64,000 nt of DNA from Thermocatellispora tengchongensis (GTDB lineage: Bacteria; Actinomycetota; Actinomycetes; Streptosporangiales; Streptosporangiaceae): assembly GCF_014202315.1 (NCBI RefSeq), contig NZ_JACHGN010000003.1:1-64000 (forward strand), given 5' to 3'. Position numbers and translations under genes: made by a program. The notes under the pieces are model-generated. The model did no database searches, was not told the origin of the DNA, and saw only the letters and a program-made list of their open reading frames with translations. Below are positions 24,637 through 36,445 of the stretch, in pieces; the stretch's first letter is position 1, and every line of letters starts with the position of its first letter.

Positions 24637-25619
24637 CCGCGTTCACCCGGCTGCCCGACCTGGCCCTGCGCACGTACGGCGGCGCGGTGGTCGCGGCCAA
24701 CGACGAGTCCTTCGCCGAGCGCGAGAACCTGATCCGTCCCGGACGCCCCGAGTTCCGCCCGCACACCTTCGGCGCCAAGGGCCAGGTGTACGACGGCTGG
24801 GAGACCCGCCGCCGCCGCGAGCCCGGCCACGACTGGGCGATCGTGCGCCTCGGCATGCCCGGCGTCGTGCGCGGGGTCGTGGTGGACACCGCCTGGTTCA
24901 CCGGCAACTACCCCCCGTACGCCTCGGTGGAGGCGTGCGCGGTCGCCGGACACCCCTCGGTGGCCGAGCTCCAGGCCGCCGAGTGGACCGAGATCGTGCC
25001 CCGCTCGCCCATCGCGGGCGACACCGAGAACGCCTTCGGCGTACAGGACCCGCGCCGCTACACCCACGTACGGCTCAACATCCACCCCGACGGCGGTGTG
25101 GCCCGGCTGCGGGTGCACGGCGAGGTGGTCCCCGACCTGTCGGTGTGGGAGGGCATGGCCGTCGATCTGGCCGCGCTGCACAACGGCGGCCTGGTCACCG
25201 CCTGCTCCGACGAGTTCTACTCCTCGCCCAACAACGTCATCGCGCCCGGCCTGGCCCGCCACCAGGCCGAGGGCTGGGAGACCGCGCGCCGCCGCGACGG
25301 CGGCAACGACTGGCTCGTCGTCCGCCTGGGCGTGCCCGGGACCGTGCGGGTGGCCGAGCTGGACACCACCAACCTGGTGCACAACTCCCCGGCCGCCGCC
25401 GCGCTGTCGGGCCTGGACGCCCGCGTCTCCGCGCCGGACGACCCGTCGGCGTGGTTCGAGCTGCTGCCGCGCACCCGGCTCCAGCCCGACACCCCGCACC
25501 GCTTCCGCCTGCCCGCCCCCCGCCCGGCCACGCACGTGCGGCTCGACATCTACCCCGACGGCGGCCTGGCCCGCCTGCGCCTGCACGGCGACCCGGATCA
25601 CGGATCGCCGCCCGCGTAG
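24633..25619 (+). CDS. alc: Allantoicase
   Basis: A 328-residue enzyme hydrolysing allantoate to ureidoglycolate and urea. It is built of two homologous jelly-roll halves, each with the same motifs: [23 protein letters not shown] then [20 protein letters not shown] in the first half, and [23 protein letters not shown] then [20 protein letters not shown] in the second. The GTG start is fixed by the 4-base overlap with allB. A terminator-like hairpin overlaps its stop codon. No ureidoglycolate lyase gene follows. Confidence 0.95.
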   Translation: MTAFTRLPDLALRTYGGAVVAANDESFAERENLIRPGRPEFRPHTFGAKGQVYDGWETRRRREPGHDWAIVRLGMPGVVRGVVVDTAWFTGNYPPYASVEACAVAGHPSVAELQAAEWTEIVPRSPIAGDTENAFGVQDPRRYTHVRLNIHPDGGVARLRVHGEVVPDLSVWEGMAVDLAALHNGGLVTACSDEFYSSPNNVIAPGLARHQAEGWETARRRDGGNDWLVVRLGVPGTVRVAELDTTNLVHNSPAAAALSGLDARVSAPDDPSAWFELLPRTRLQPDTPHRFRLPAPRPATHVRLDIYPDGGLARLRLHGDPDHGSPPA

Positions 25620-25633
25620 GACGGCGATCCGTG
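25599..25633. terminator. Bidirectional terminator hairpin between alc and kinase gene
   Basis: CACGGATCGCCG (25599-25610) and CGGCGATCCGTG (25622-25633) form a perfect 12-base stem spanning the alc stop codon, in the gap between two converging genes. Confidence 0.65.
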
Positions 25634-25654
25634 AGGGGCACGTGCCCCTGGCGC

Positions 25655-27682
25655 CTAGTGCCAGATGGTGACCTCGGTGCCGACGGGGGCCTCGCCGCCG
25701 ATGGGGCGCTGGCCGCGGACCCGCTCGCTGCCGCGGCCGTAGAACTTGCGGGTCTTGACCCGGAAGCCCGCCGCGCGCAGCTCCTGCTGGGCGTCACGCA
25801 CGTTCTTGTACAGGACGTTGGGGATGACGTTGAACGTGGTGTCGTCGTTGGCGTTCTCGTCGTTGTTCTCCCACGGCCAGTGCCACTCCTGCTGGCACTG
25901 GGACACGGTCAGGCTGACGAGGGCGCCCTTGTCGATCTCGGACTTGGCCTTGGGCTCCTGGGCGATCACCGTGCACGGCTGGGCGTCGTCGGCCTGCTCG
26001 ATGACCTGGACGTTGAAGCCCTGCTCGCGCAGGAACTGCTCGGCCTGGTCGCGGGGGAGGCCCATCACGTCGGGGGTGAGCAGGCCGGCGCTGAGCACGA
26101 TGTCGACCTTGCTGCCCTCCTTGACCTTCGCGCCCACCTGCGGGCTGCTGCGCAGGACGAGGCCGCGCTGGACGGTCTCGTTGGCGATCCGGGTCACGTC
26201 GTCGGGCACGAGCCCGGCCTCGGCCAGCCGGGCCTTCGCGTCGCCCTCGGACAGGCCCTGCACGTTGGGCACGGTGACCAGCTTGGGCCCCAGCGAGGGG
26301 ATCAGGACGAGCCTGCTGCCCGGCTCGACCTCCGAGCCCCCGGCCGGATCGGTGCGCAGCACGTTGCCCTCGGGGACCTTGTCGTCGTTGACGCCCTCGC
26401 CGATGACCACCACGAAGCCGCGGCCCTCGGCCTCGGTCTTGGCCACGGTCAGGTTCTTGCCCAGCAGCTCGGGCACCGCGATCGCGCGTTCCTGGGAGAA
26501 GTACCAGCCGGTCAGGCCGACGGCGACGGCCATGAACGCGGCCAGGCCGACCAGGAACCAGCTCGGCCGCGGGCCGCGCCGCTCGCCGCCGGAGCGGGAG
26601 CGCCGCCCGCGCCCGCCCGGCTCGGCGGGCCCGGTCATCATCTCGGTACGCGGCTGGATCAGCGTGTGGCTCGGCCCCGCGACCGGCGGCGCGGCCGAGG
26701 CGTGCCCCGGCGGGGGCGGCACGGAGGCGGGGGACCCGGCCGGCGGCGGCAGCGAGCCCGGCGCGCCCGCGGCCATCGGGCCCGAGTCGTACAGGGACGT
26801 GGCGGCGGTGGGGGAGACGGGCGGGGTGGTGTCCTGCGGCAGTGTGCGGTGCGCCTCGACCGCGGCCACCAGCATCGCCGTGGCGTCGGCGGGCCGGGCC
26901 TCGGGCTCGCGGGCGGTCGCCGCGGCCACCAGGGTGTCGAGCTGCGGCGGGGTGCCGGGCACCAGGGACGAGGGCGGCGGCACGGTCTCGTGCACGTGCT
27001 TGTAGGCGATGGCCATCGGGCTCTCGCCCTCGTACGGCGGGCGGCCGACCAGCAGCTCGTACAGCATCACGCCGGCGGCGTAGACGTCGCTGCGCACGTC
27101 GGCCGCGCCCTTGGTGACCTGCTCGGGCGCCATGTAGCCGATCGTGCCGATCATGACGCCGGTGCGGGTCTGGTTGCTCGCCTCGACCGCGCGCGCCAGC
27201 CCGAAGTCGACGACCTTGACCCGGCCGTCGTCGGAGAGCAGCACGTTCTCCGGCTTCACGTCGCGGTGGATCATGCCCTGCTGGTGGGCCGCCCCCAGCG
27301 CGGCGAGGACCGGGATCATGATCTCCAGGGACTCGCGCGGACGCAGCCGGCCCCGCTCGCGCAGCACGTCGCGCAGCGTGCGCCCCGGGACGTACTCCAT
27401 CGAGAGGTAGACGATGTCGGCGTCGGTGCCCTGGTCGAAGACCTGGACCACGTTGGGGTGGGAGAGGCTCGCCACGGACTTGGCCTCGCCGATGAACCGG
27501 CGCACGAACGCCGGGTCCTCGGCGAGGGAGCGGTGCATCACCTTCAGGGCCACCGTGCGGTCGAGCCGGATGTCCAGGGCGACGTAGACCGTGGCCATGC
27601 CGCCCCGTGCGATCCGGGACTCGACGCGGTAGCGCCCATCGACAAGGCGCCCGACGAGGGGGTCCGCAAGCGTCGTGTCCAC
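25655..27682 (-). CDS. PASTA-domain Ser/Thr protein kinase (PknB type)
   Basis: A 675-residue membrane kinase. The kinase domain (residues 17-280) has ARGGMATVY, Lys47 in VALKVMH, HRDVKPEN (Asp141), DFG (159-161) and GTIGYMAPEQ. A Pro-rich linker follows, then one membrane helix (about 375-395), then four extracellular PASTA repeats (starting near 400, 467, 535 and 615), which bind peptidoglycan fragments or lipid II. It probably controls cell wall growth or development. The GTG at 27680-27682 gives the expected N-terminus; the open frame upstream is antisense. Its position near an Rv2175c-family gene is like the mycobacterial pknL-Rv2175c arrangement, though mycobacterial PknL lacks PASTA domains. 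Confidence 0.93.
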   Translation of the reverse strand: MDTTLADPLVGRLVDGRYRVESRIARGGMATVYVALDIRLDRTVALKVMHRSLAEDPAFVRRFIGEAKSVASLSHPNVVQVFDQGTDADIVYLSMEYVPGRTLRDVLRERGRLRPRESLEIMIPVLAALGAAHQQGMIHRDVKPENVLLSDDGRVKVVDFGLARAVEASNQTRTGVMIGTIGYMAPEQVTKGAADVRSDVYAAGVMLYELLVGRPPYEGESPMAIAYKHVHETVPPPSSLVPGTPPQLDTLVAAATAREPEARPADATAMLVAAVEAHRTLPQDTTPPVSPTAATSLYDSGPMAAGAPGSLPPPAGSPASVPPPPGHASAAPPVAGPSHTLIQPRTEMMTGPAEPGGRGRRSRSGGERRGPRPSWFLVGLAAFMAVAVGLTGWYFSQERAIAVPELLGKNLTVAKTEAEGRGFVVVIGEGVNDDKVPEGNVLRTDPAGGSEVEPGSRLVLIPSLGPKLVTVPNVQGLSEGDAKARLAEAGLVPDDVTRIANETVQRGLVLRSSPQVGAKVKEGSKVDIVLSAGLLTPDVMGLPRDQAEQFLREQGFNVQVIEQADDAQPCTVIAQEPKAKSEIDKGALVSLTVSQCQQEWHWPWENNDENANDDTTFNVIPNVLYKNVRDAQQELRAAGFRVKTRKFYGRGSERVRGQRPIGGEAPVGTEVTIWH

Positions 27683-27825
27683 CTGCCCGAGTTTACGGGC
27701 GTTCTGGCCTCCGGATGGCGCGGCCAGCCCAAACCGATGCCGAGCCGTTCCCCGGGAAACCCCAAGTTTCCCACTGGACGCGTCCCGGCACCCCTCGCGG
27801 CCTTTCCGGATGTCCGGAACCGGGC

Positions 27826-30247
<2,422 letters not shown>

Positions 30248-30250
30248 TGC

Positions 30251-30342
30251 GCTCCCTTCGCCGGCATGACCCGGATCAGGTTCCGATACGGTCGAGGGCC
30301 GTGACAGCCCTCCTCTCAGCCCGGTACGTCCGGACTCCCGTG
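30251..30342 (-). ncRNA. TPP riboswitch (THI element)
   Basis: On the minus strand the conserved core is readable: GGGAGTCCGG (P1/P2 side), GGGCTGAGAGGAGGGC, GACCGTATCGGAACCTGATC, CCGGGTCATGCCGGCGAAGG. The CTGAGA and ACCTGATC elements are diagnostic of the thiamine pyrophosphate aptamer. The 3' strand of the aptamer (AAGGGAG) contains the likely Shine-Dalgarno of thiO, so ligand binding should block translation directly. Confidence 0.95.
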
Positions 30343-30383
30343 CGTCTTGTCCACATATCACCATAGATGGGGACAAGACGCAC
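30340..30383. promoter_or_regulatory. Perfect 13-bp inverted repeat over thiO promoter region
   Basis: GTGCGTCTTGTCC (30340-30352) and GGACAAGACGCAC (30371-30383) are exact complements around an AT-richer 18-base centre holding a minus-strand TATGGT -10-like element. It lies immediately upstream of the TPP aptamer and may be a protein operator or a structured 5' end. Confidence 0.45.
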
Positions 30384-30483
30384 CTTGCACGCCGCCTCCT
30401 GCCGGTTGTGCGAATGAATTAGCGTTCTTGTCATCGAAACGCCATTGGCGCTCTGCGATGGAGCCGACTTAGGGTCGTGAGTT

Positions 30484-31662
30484 GTGAATCATGTCGTGGT
30501 GGTGGGGGCCGGTCTCGCCGGTGTGCGAAGCGTCGAAGCCCTCCGGGCCCACGGGTTCGGCGGCAGGATCACTCTGATCGGCGAGGAGCGGCACCGGCCG
30601 TACGACCGGCCGCCCCTTTCCAAGGCCGTGCTCGCGGGTGAGGCCGACTCGACGTTCGTCGAGTCCGACCTCGATGCTATGGACGTGGGATTCCGGCCGG
30701 GCGTGTCCGCCAAGGGACTGCGGCCCGGCGTGGTCGAGACGACGGAGGGCGAGCTGCCCTACGACGGGCTGGTCATCGCCACGGGCGCGACTCCCATCAG
30801 GCTGCGCGGCGAGGGCCCGCAGCACGTGCTCCGCACCATCGACGACGCCCTCGCGCTGCGCGAGCTGTTCGCGGGCGGCCCCGCTGTCGCGGTGGTCGGC
30901 GCGGGCTGGATCGGCGCGGAGGTCGCCACCGCCGCGCGCAAGGCGGGCTGCGAGGTGACCGTCGTCGAGGCCGGCGACGCGCCGCTCGCGGTCGCGCTGG
31001 GCGCGGAGACGGGCGCGTACACGATTCCCTGGTACGAACGGGCGGGCGTGCGGCTGCTGCTGTCCACGCGCGTCGCCACCGTCGATCCGGACGGGATCAC
31101 CCTGGCCGACGGCACACCGCTCAAGGCCGACGTCGTGGTCACCGGCGTGGGCGTGCGGCCCGCGGTGGGCTGGCTCGACGGCTCGGGCATCCGGCTCGAC
31201 AACGGCGTGGTCACCGACGAGCACCTGCGCACCTCCCTGCCCGGCGTGGTCGCCGTGGGCGACTGCGCCGCCTGGTGGTCGCGCCGCTTCCGCACCCGTT
31301 TACGCGTCGAGCACTGGGACACCGCGCTCGGCGCCCCCGACGTCGCCGCGGCGTCGCTGCTCGGCGAGGACGCCGTGTACGACCCCGTGCCCTACTTCTG
31401 GTCCGAGCAGTTCGGCCACATGGTCCAGTACGCCGGGCACCACCAGGCCGCCGCCAGGCGCGTCCTGCGCGGCGACCCCGCCGCCGACCCCAAGTGGGCG
31501 ATCTGCTGGCTGACCGCCGACGACCGCCTCGCCGCCATCCTCACCGTGGACCGGCCGCGCGACCTGGTCCAGGGCAGGCGGCTGGTCGAGGGCGGGCAAA
31601 GACTCGATGTGGAACGGCTGATGGACCCCGCGATAACGTTGCGCGACTGTTCGGTGGCCTGA
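30484..31662 (+). CDS. NAD(P)/FAD-dependent oxidoreductase (ferredoxin reductase-like)
   Basis: A 392-residue flavoprotein of the pyridine nucleotide-disulfide reductase superfamily, closest to ferredoxin/rubredoxin reductases of oxygenase systems. It has two Rossmann folds: VVVVGAGLAGVRSVEALR (FAD) and VAVVGAGWIGAEVATAARK (NAD), plus the FAD motif TSLPGVVAVGDCA. No disulfide CxxxxC motif is seen. No oxygenase or ferredoxin gene is adjacent, so the redox partner is unknown. The GTG start at 30484 begins MNHVVVVGAG. It diverges from the thiO operon. Confidence 0.85.
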   Translation: MNHVVVVGAGLAGVRSVEALRAHGFGGRITLIGEERHRPYDRPPLSKAVLAGEADSTFVESDLDAMDVGFRPGVSAKGLRPGVVETTEGELPYDGLVIATGATPIRLRGEGPQHVLRTIDDALALRELFAGGPAVAVVGAGWIGAEVATAARKAGCEVTVVEAGDAPLAVALGAETGAYTIPWYERAGVRLLLSTRVATVDPDGITLADGTPLKADVVVTGVGVRPAVGWLDGSGIRLDNGVVTDEHLRTSLPGVVAVGDCAAWWSRRFRTRLRVEHWDTALGAPDVAAASLLGEDAVYDPVPYFWSEQFGHMVQYAGHHQAAARRVLRGDPAADPKWAICWLTADDRLAAILTVDRPRDLVQGRRLVEGGQRLDVERLMDPAITLRDCSVA

Positions 31663-31713
31663 TCGGGCCCGAAGGGTGTTTGGTGGGACGTCAGTCGTGG
31701 TAGTGGTGGATTC

Positions 31714-32088
31714 GTGACGCTTTCTGTTGCACAGATAGACCGGCAGACCGACGAGCTCGTGGGCGAGTGGCTCCCGCTGTCGGAGGTGGCCAAGCGCCTC
31801 GGCGTCAGCGCCGGGCGCGCCAAGCAACTGCTGAAGGACCGCAAGCTGATCGGGGTGCGCCGCGACGGCGGCGAACCCCAGGTGCCGGCCGCGTTCCTCG
31901 GCAAGGACGACGTGCTCAAGGGCCTTCCGGGCACCCTGACCGTGCTCGCCGACGCCGGGTACGACGACGTCGAATCCCTGCGCTGGCTGTTCACACCCGA
32001 CCCCTCGCTGCCGGGCGCCCCGGTCGAGGCCATCGCGGCCGGCCGGCACACCGAGGTCAAGCGCCGGGCCCAGGCCCTTGCGTTCTGA
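31714..32088 (+). CDS. Rv2175c-family DNA-binding protein
   Basis: A 124-residue protein with an N-terminal helix-turn-helix ([32 protein letters not shown]) and the C-terminal Rv2175c fold ([38 protein letters not shown]). The M. tuberculosis homologue is a substrate of the neighbouring kinase PknL. A Ser/Thr kinase gene also lies 4 kb away here. The GTG at 31714 starts the product. Its end overlaps the thiE start. Confidence 0.9.
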   Translation: MTLSVAQIDRQTDELVGEWLPLSEVAKRLGVSAGRAKQLLKDRKLIGVRRDGGEPQVPAAFLGKDDVLKGLPGTLTVLADAGYDDVESLRWLFTPDPSLPGAPVEAIAAGRHTEVKRRAQALAF

Positions 32089-32764
32089 CCCCGGCCACAC
32101 GTCCCGCACCGGCAGCCGTACGACGCGGGCGGAGCGCCTGAACTCCGCCCGCCTGTACCTGTGCACCGACGGCCGCAGGGAGCGCGGCGACCTGGCCGAG
32201 TTCCTCGACGCCGCGCTCGCCGGCGGCGTGGACATCCTCCAGCTCCGCGAGAAGGGCCTGGAGGCGCGCGAGGAGCTGGAACTGCTGGAGGTCTTCCGCG
32301 ACGCCTGCGACCGCCACGGGGCGCTGCTGGCCGTCAACGACCGGGCCGACATCGCGTACGTGGCGCGGCCCGACATCCTTCACCTCGGCCAGGACGACCT
32401 GCCCGTGCCCGTGGCGCGCGAGATCCTGGGCGAGGACATCCTGATCGGCCGCTCCACCCACTCCGCGGACGAGGCGTCCGCGGCGGCGGTGGAGCCGGGC
32501 AGCGACTACTTCTGCTGCGGCCCGGTGTGGCCCACCCCGACCAAGGCCGGGCGCCCCGCGCCCGGCCCCGGCCTGCTCAAGCACGCCGCGGGGCTGCGCA
32601 CCGAACGCCCGTGGTTCGCCATCGGCGGCATCGACCTGCGCAACCTCGACGAGGTCCTGTCGTGGGGCGCGCGCCGGGTGGTCGTGGTGCGTGCGATCAC
32701 CGAGGCCGACGACCCGCGCGCCGCGGCGGCGGAGTTCGCCTCCAGGCTGGCCGCCGCAGGCTGA
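32078..32764 (+). CDS. thiE: Thiamine phosphate synthase
   Basis: A TIM-barrel enzyme of about 228 residues joining hydroxymethylpyrimidine diphosphate and thiazole phosphate. Conserved blocks are [58 protein letters not shown] and [11 protein letters not shown]. The only start candidate before the conserved region is TTG at 32078, inside the end of the Rv2175c gene; it gives a 25-residue polar N-terminus. It is transcribed away from thiOSG and has no riboswitch of its own in view. Confidence 0.92.
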   Translation: MRSDPGHTSRTGSRTTRAERLNSARLYLCTDGRRERGDLAEFLDAALAGGVDILQLREKGLEAREELELLEVFRDACDRHGALLAVNDRADIAYVARPDILHLGQDDLPVPVAREILGEDILIGRSTHSADEASAAAVEPGSDYFCCGPVWPTPTKAGRPAPGPGLLKHAAGLRTERPWFAIGGIDLRNLDEVLSWGARRVVVVRAITEADDPRAAAAEFASRLAAAG

Positions 32765-32845
32765 CCGGGGGATCGCCGGCGGCTCACCCGGCGACCCAGG
32801 CCAGGGGTGGCGGACGGCTCGCCCCCGGCCGCCCCGGCCCGGGGT

Positions 32846-32949
32846 GGCTGACGGCTCACCCGGCTGCCCCGGCTCTGGGGGCTGACGGCTCACCCGGCGG
32901 CCCCGGCCCTGGGGGGCTGATGGCTCACCCGGCGGCCCCGGCGCGCCGC
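32846..32949. repeat. 34-35-bp tandem repeat running into a gene end
   Basis: Copies of GGCTGACGGCTCACCCGGC start at 32846, 32880 and 32915 (the third with one change), and degenerate related sequence extends back to the thiE stop codon. The third copy contains the stop codon and last residues of the CGNR-type gene. Nothing else is seen between thiE and that gene. Confidence 0.8.
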
Positions 32950-33485
32950 GCCCGGTACGCCCGCGCCGCCACCTGGGCGCCGCACGTACGGGCCTCGCAG
33001 TAGGCCGCCGCCAGGTTGCGCGAGCGGTCGTAGTAGCCGAGCCGGCAGGGCGGGTTGCGGCACGCCTTCACCCGGCTCCAGGTGCCCAGCAGGGCCAGCT
33101 CGGCGGCGGCGCCGAGTATCCGCCCGAACGCGCCCGCCACGCCGTCCTCCGCGGGCTCCAGCGCCGCCCCGCCGGCCCCGACCAGGGGCAGCACCGGGTG
33201 CAGCCTTCCGAACCGCCGCAGGCACGCCTCGTCGGCCTCGCGCACCGGCTCGCCCGCGTGCGACAGCAGCACCCCGATCAGCGCCTCCCGCAGCTCCCGC
33301 GCCGAGGCGAGGTCGTCCGGCGTGACCTGCGCGCCGGCCCCGGCGAGCCCCGCCTCCGTCAGCCACTCCCGGAACGACGCGGCGTCGTCCAGCCGCTCCC
33401 GGCCGCCGCGCAGCGCCCGCGTGTTGACGAAGCCGAGCACCAGTTCGGCGGCCGGGGACGGCACCAGCGGCGAGGTCACGGTCAT
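32925..33485 (-). CDS. ABATE-domain/CGNR-type zinc finger protein
   Basis: A 186-residue putative transcription factor with an N-terminal ABATE domain (ELVLGFVNTRALRGG, ASARELREALIGVLL) and a C-terminal treble-clef zinc finger using Cys142, Cys147, Cys163 and Cys168 (KACRNPPCRLGYYDRSRN). The family-naming CGNR motif is changed to CGAQ (168-171). It starts with ATG at 33485. The end of the gene lies in a tandem repeat. It diverges from the GH16-like gene. Confidence 0.85.
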   Translation of the reverse strand: MTVTSPLVPSPAAELVLGFVNTRALRGGRERLDDAASFREWLTEAGLAGAGAQVTPDDLASARELREALIGVLLSHAGEPVREADEACLRRFGRLHPVLPLVGAGGAALEPAEDGVAGAFGRILGAAAELALLGTWSRVKACRNPPCRLGYYDRSRNLAAAYCEARTCGAQVAARAYRARRAGAAG

Positions 33486-33562
33486 GCCCGCAGCCTATGC
33501 CCCGGCTCTCGTCATGAGCTAACGTGCTACGGTAATGACGGCGTGGCGAGGAAGGGGGAGGC

Positions 33563-34315
33563 GTGCGCGAGCCGGACTTCGAGGACACCTTCGACGGCGA
33601 CCGCCTCGACGACAGGCGGTGGGTCGCGGCGTACCTGCCGCAGTGGACGACCCGCGCCGCCGCCGCGGCCCGGTACCGCGTCGGCGGCGGCCTGCTGAGG
33701 TTGCGGATCGAGGAGGACCAGCCGCCGTGGTGCCCGGAGCTGGAGGGGGAGCTGCGCGTGTCGTCGCTGCAGACGGGGGTGTTCGCCGGGCCGGTCGGCA
33801 GCACCGTCGGCCAGCACGGGCGCGGGTCGGGCGCGGTCGTGCGCGAGGCGCAGCGCAACGTCCGGCTGCACACCCCCATGTACGGGCGGACCGAGATGCG
33901 GGCCAGGACCACCGACGACCCGCGCTCCATGGCGGCCCTGTGGCTGATCGGCTACGAGGACTCGCCCGAGCGGTCGGCCGAGATCTGCGTGTGCGAGATC
34001 TTCGGCCGCGACGTCGGTCCCGGGGCCACCCGCGTCGGCATGGGCCTGCACCCCTTCGGCGACCCGTCGATCACCGACGACTTCACCGTGGAGACCCTGC
34101 CGATCGACGCCCGCGACTTCCACGTGTACGCCGCCGAGTGGACCCCGCGCGAGGTGTCGTTCTTCGTGGACGGCCGCCACGTCAGGACCGTCGGCCAGTC
34201 GCCCGGCTACCCGATGCAGCTCATGCTCGGGATCTACGAGTTCCCCGGGCCGCCCGGCGGGCGCCCGTACCCCAAGGAGCTGGTCGTCGACTACGTGCGC
34301 ACCTACCGCCCGTAG
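33563..34315 (+). CDS. GH16-like concanavalin-fold protein with altered active site
   Basis: A 250-residue protein with the jelly-roll layout of glycoside hydrolase family 16 (EDTFDGDRLDDRRWV, a strand of LHTPMYGRTEMRAR, FHVYAAEWTPREVSFFVDGRHVR, and PMQLMLGIYEFP). The catalytic strand reads EICVCE (140-145). GH16 enzymes have Glu-x-Asp-x-x-Glu, so both Glu are kept but the central Asp is Cys142. There is no signal peptide. The GTG start follows GGGGGAGG. It may be an inactive carbohydrate-binding protein or act on an intracellular glycan. Confidence 0.75.
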   Translation: MREPDFEDTFDGDRLDDRRWVAAYLPQWTTRAAAAARYRVGGGLLRLRIEEDQPPWCPELEGELRVSSLQTGVFAGPVGSTVGQHGRGSGAVVREAQRNVRLHTPMYGRTEMRARTTDDPRSMAALWLIGYEDSPERSAEICVCEIFGRDVGPGATRVGMGLHPFGDPSITDDFTVETLPIDARDFHVYAAEWTPREVSFFVDGRHVRTVGQSPGYPMQLMLGIYEFPGPPGGRPYPKELVVDYVRTYRP

Positions 34316-34330
34316 ACGCCCGGCCCGGGG

Positions 34331-35398
34331 TCAGGTGCGGCGGGCCGTGGCGGCGATGGCCAGGCCGGTCAGGGCCTGGCGCGACTCGGGGGTGATCGGG
34401 GCCTGCTCCAGCGAGGCGAGCGCGTCGTCGAGGTACCGCTTGATCATCTCCTCGCACGCGGCCAGCGCGCCGGTCTCCTCGATGATCGCGCGCAGGCGGG
34501 CGACCCCCGCCTCGTCGAGCGCCGGGTCGCCGAGCAGCGCGCGCACGTCCTCCGCCTGGCGCGGCGTCGCCGAGCCCAGGGCGCGGGCGATCAGCATCGT
34601 CCGCTTGCCCTCGCGCAGGTCGTCGCCCGCCGGCTTGCCCGTCTCGGCCGGGTCGCCGAACACGCCCAGCACGTCGTCGCGGAGCTGGAAGGCGATGCCC
34701 ACCGACCGGCCGTACTCCACGCACAGCCGCTCCATCCACGGCAGCTCGCCGCGCGCCGCGAGCGTCAGCCCCAGCCGCAGCGGCTGCTCCACCGAGTAGC
34801 GCCCGCTCTTGTACAGCGCGACCCGCAGCGCCCCCTCGAAGGTGCTCTCGCCCTCGGCCTGCTCCAGCAGGTCGAGGTACTGCCCGCACATCAGCTCCGT
34901 GCGCATGTGGTCGTGCAGCGGCATCGCGGCGTCCAGGGCCTCCTCGGCCAGCCCGGACGTGCGCCACATCTCGCCCGACCACAGCAGCAGCAGGTTGCCG
35001 AGCAGGATCGCCGCGCCCTCGCCGAACCGGCGGGCCGAGCCGTGCCAGCCCGAGCGCTCGTGCAGGGCCTCGAAGCGCTTGTGCGCCGCCGGCATGCCGC
35101 GGCGCAGGTCGCTTTTGTCCATCACGTCGTCGTGGATGAGCGCGCTCGCCTGAAGCAGCTCCAGCGAGGCCGCGGCGGTGACGATGGCCGGGTCGGGGCC
35201 GCCCCCCGCCGCGCGCCAGCCCCAGTAGCAGAACGCCGGGCGCAGCCGCTTGCCGCCGGCGAGGAACTCGTCCGCGGCCTGGAGCAGCGGCGCCAGGTCG
35301 GGGTCGGCGAGCAGCGGGCGCCGCAGGTCCAGGAACTTCCGCAGCGATTGGTCCACCTCGGCGCGGAGAGTGTCCAGCAGGGTGGCGGAAGTGTTCAT
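34331..35398 (-). CDS. Polyprenyl diphosphate synthase
   Basis: A 355-residue trans-prenyltransferase. It has the first Asp-rich motif in [15 protein letters not shown] (Asp90, Asp91, Asp94), GGKRLRPAF for substrate binding, and the second in [13 protein letters not shown]. Chain length cannot be read with certainty; farnesyl or geranylgeranyl diphosphate is likely. Its divergence from metF resembles the idsA2 region of mycobacteria, and there is no terpene cyclase or carotenoid gene nearby, so a housekeeping isoprenoid role is likely. The ATG at 35398 is used. Confidence 0.92.
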   Translation of the reverse strand: MNTSATLLDTLRAEVDQSLRKFLDLRRPLLADPDLAPLLQAADEFLAGGKRLRPAFCYWGWRAAGGGPDPAIVTAAASLELLQASALIHDDVMDKSDLRRGMPAAHKRFEALHERSGWHGSARRFGEGAAILLGNLLLLWSGEMWRTSGLAEEALDAAMPLHDHMRTELMCGQYLDLLEQAEGESTFEGALRVALYKSGRYSVEQPLRLGLTLAARGELPWMERLCVEYGRSVGIAFQLRDDVLGVFGDPAETGKPAGDDLREGKRTMLIARALGSATPRQAEDVRALLGDPALDEAGVARLRAIIEETGALAACEEMIKRYLDDALASLEQAPITPESRQALTGLAIAATARRT

Positions 35399-35518
35399 GT
35401 TCCGAGGTTAACGGGAGTCCGGTATGTCCTGGTCCACGGACTCCCTCCCGGAGGGCGGCGTCTCGCATCGCGGATCATCGGCTTAGCTTTTCCCCACGGG
35501 TACCGTACTCTGGCAGCC

Positions 35519-36445
35519 ATGGCTTTGGGTCGCCCGTCCAGACTTCCCGGCCGCGTGCCCACGATCCGCGAGCTGCTCGCGGCCGGGGACCGGTCGTTCT
35601 CCTTCGAGTTCTTCCCGCCGAAGACCGACGCGGGCGAGCGGCAGTTGTGGCGCGCGATCAGGGAGCTGGAGGCGCTGCGGCCGACGTTCGTCTCGGTCAC
35701 CTACGGCGCGGGCGGCACGACCCGCGACCGCACCGTGGACGTCGTCGAGCGCGTCGCCCACGAGACCACGCTCACGCCCGTGGCCCACTTCACCGCGGTC
35801 AACCACTCCGTACGCGAGCTGCGCCACCTCATCGGCCGCTTCGCCGGGGCCGGGGTGCGCAACATCCTGGCCGTGCGCGGCGACCCGCCGGGCGACCCGA
35901 TGGGCGAGTGGGTGCGCCACCCCGAGGGCGTGCTGTACGCCGAGGAGCTGGTCCGGCTGATCAAGCAGTCGGGCGACTTCTGTGTGGGCGTGGCGGCGTT
36001 CCCCTACAAGCACCCGCGTTCGCCGTCGATCGAGTCCGACACCGAGTACTTCGTGCGCAAGTGTCGCGCCGGGGCCGACTACGCGATCACCCAGATGTTC
36101 TTCCGCGCCGGCGACTACCTGCGCCTGCGCGACCGCGTGGCGGCGGCCGGCTGCGACACGCCGATCATCCCCGGCATCATGCCGGTCACGCAGTACTCCA
36201 CCATCGCCAGGTCCGAGCAGCTCTCCGGGGCGCCGTTCCCGGCCGAGGTCGCGGCCCGCTTCGAGGAGGTCAAGGACGACCCGGCGGCGGTGCGGCGGCT
36301 CGGCATCGAGCACGCGGCCGAGCTGTGCGGCAGGCTGCTGGCCGAGGGCGCCCCGGGCATCCACTTCATCACCTTCAACCGGTCCAGCGCGACCCGCGAG
36401 GTGTTCCGGCGCATCCAGCCCGCCACGGCGTCGATCAGCGCCTAG
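35519..36445 (+). CDS. metF: Methylenetetrahydrofolate reductase
   Basis: A 308-residue flavoprotein reducing 5,10-methylene-THF to 5-methyl-THF for methionine synthesis. It shows [14 protein letters not shown] (catalytic Glu), [48 protein letters not shown] and [16 protein letters not shown]. The ATG at 35519 is close to a TACCGT element, so the transcript may be nearly leaderless. Its stop codon overlaps that of the converging GNAT gene. Confidence 0.94.
   Translation: MALGRPSRLPGRVPTIRELLAAGDRSFSFEFFPPKTDAGERQLWRAIRELEALRPTFVSVTYGAGGTTRDRTVDVVERVAHETTLTPVAHFTAVNHSVRELRHLIGRFAGAGVRNILAVRGDPPGDPMGEWVRHPEGVLYAEELVRLIKQSGDFCVGVAAFPYKHPRSPSIESDTEYFVRKCRAGADYAITQMFFRAGDYLRLRDRVAAAGCDTPIIPGIMPVTQYSTIARSEQLSGAPFPAEVAARFEEVKDDPAAVRRLGIEHAAELCGRLLAEGAPGIHFITFNRSSATREVFRRIQPATASISA

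Noticed and set aside
34331-35398. Terpene or carotenoid biosynthetic cluster around the polyprenyl synthase
   Set aside because: No cyclase, phytoene synthase, desaturase or P450 gene is near; neighbours are metF and thiamine genes, so a housekeeping role fits better.
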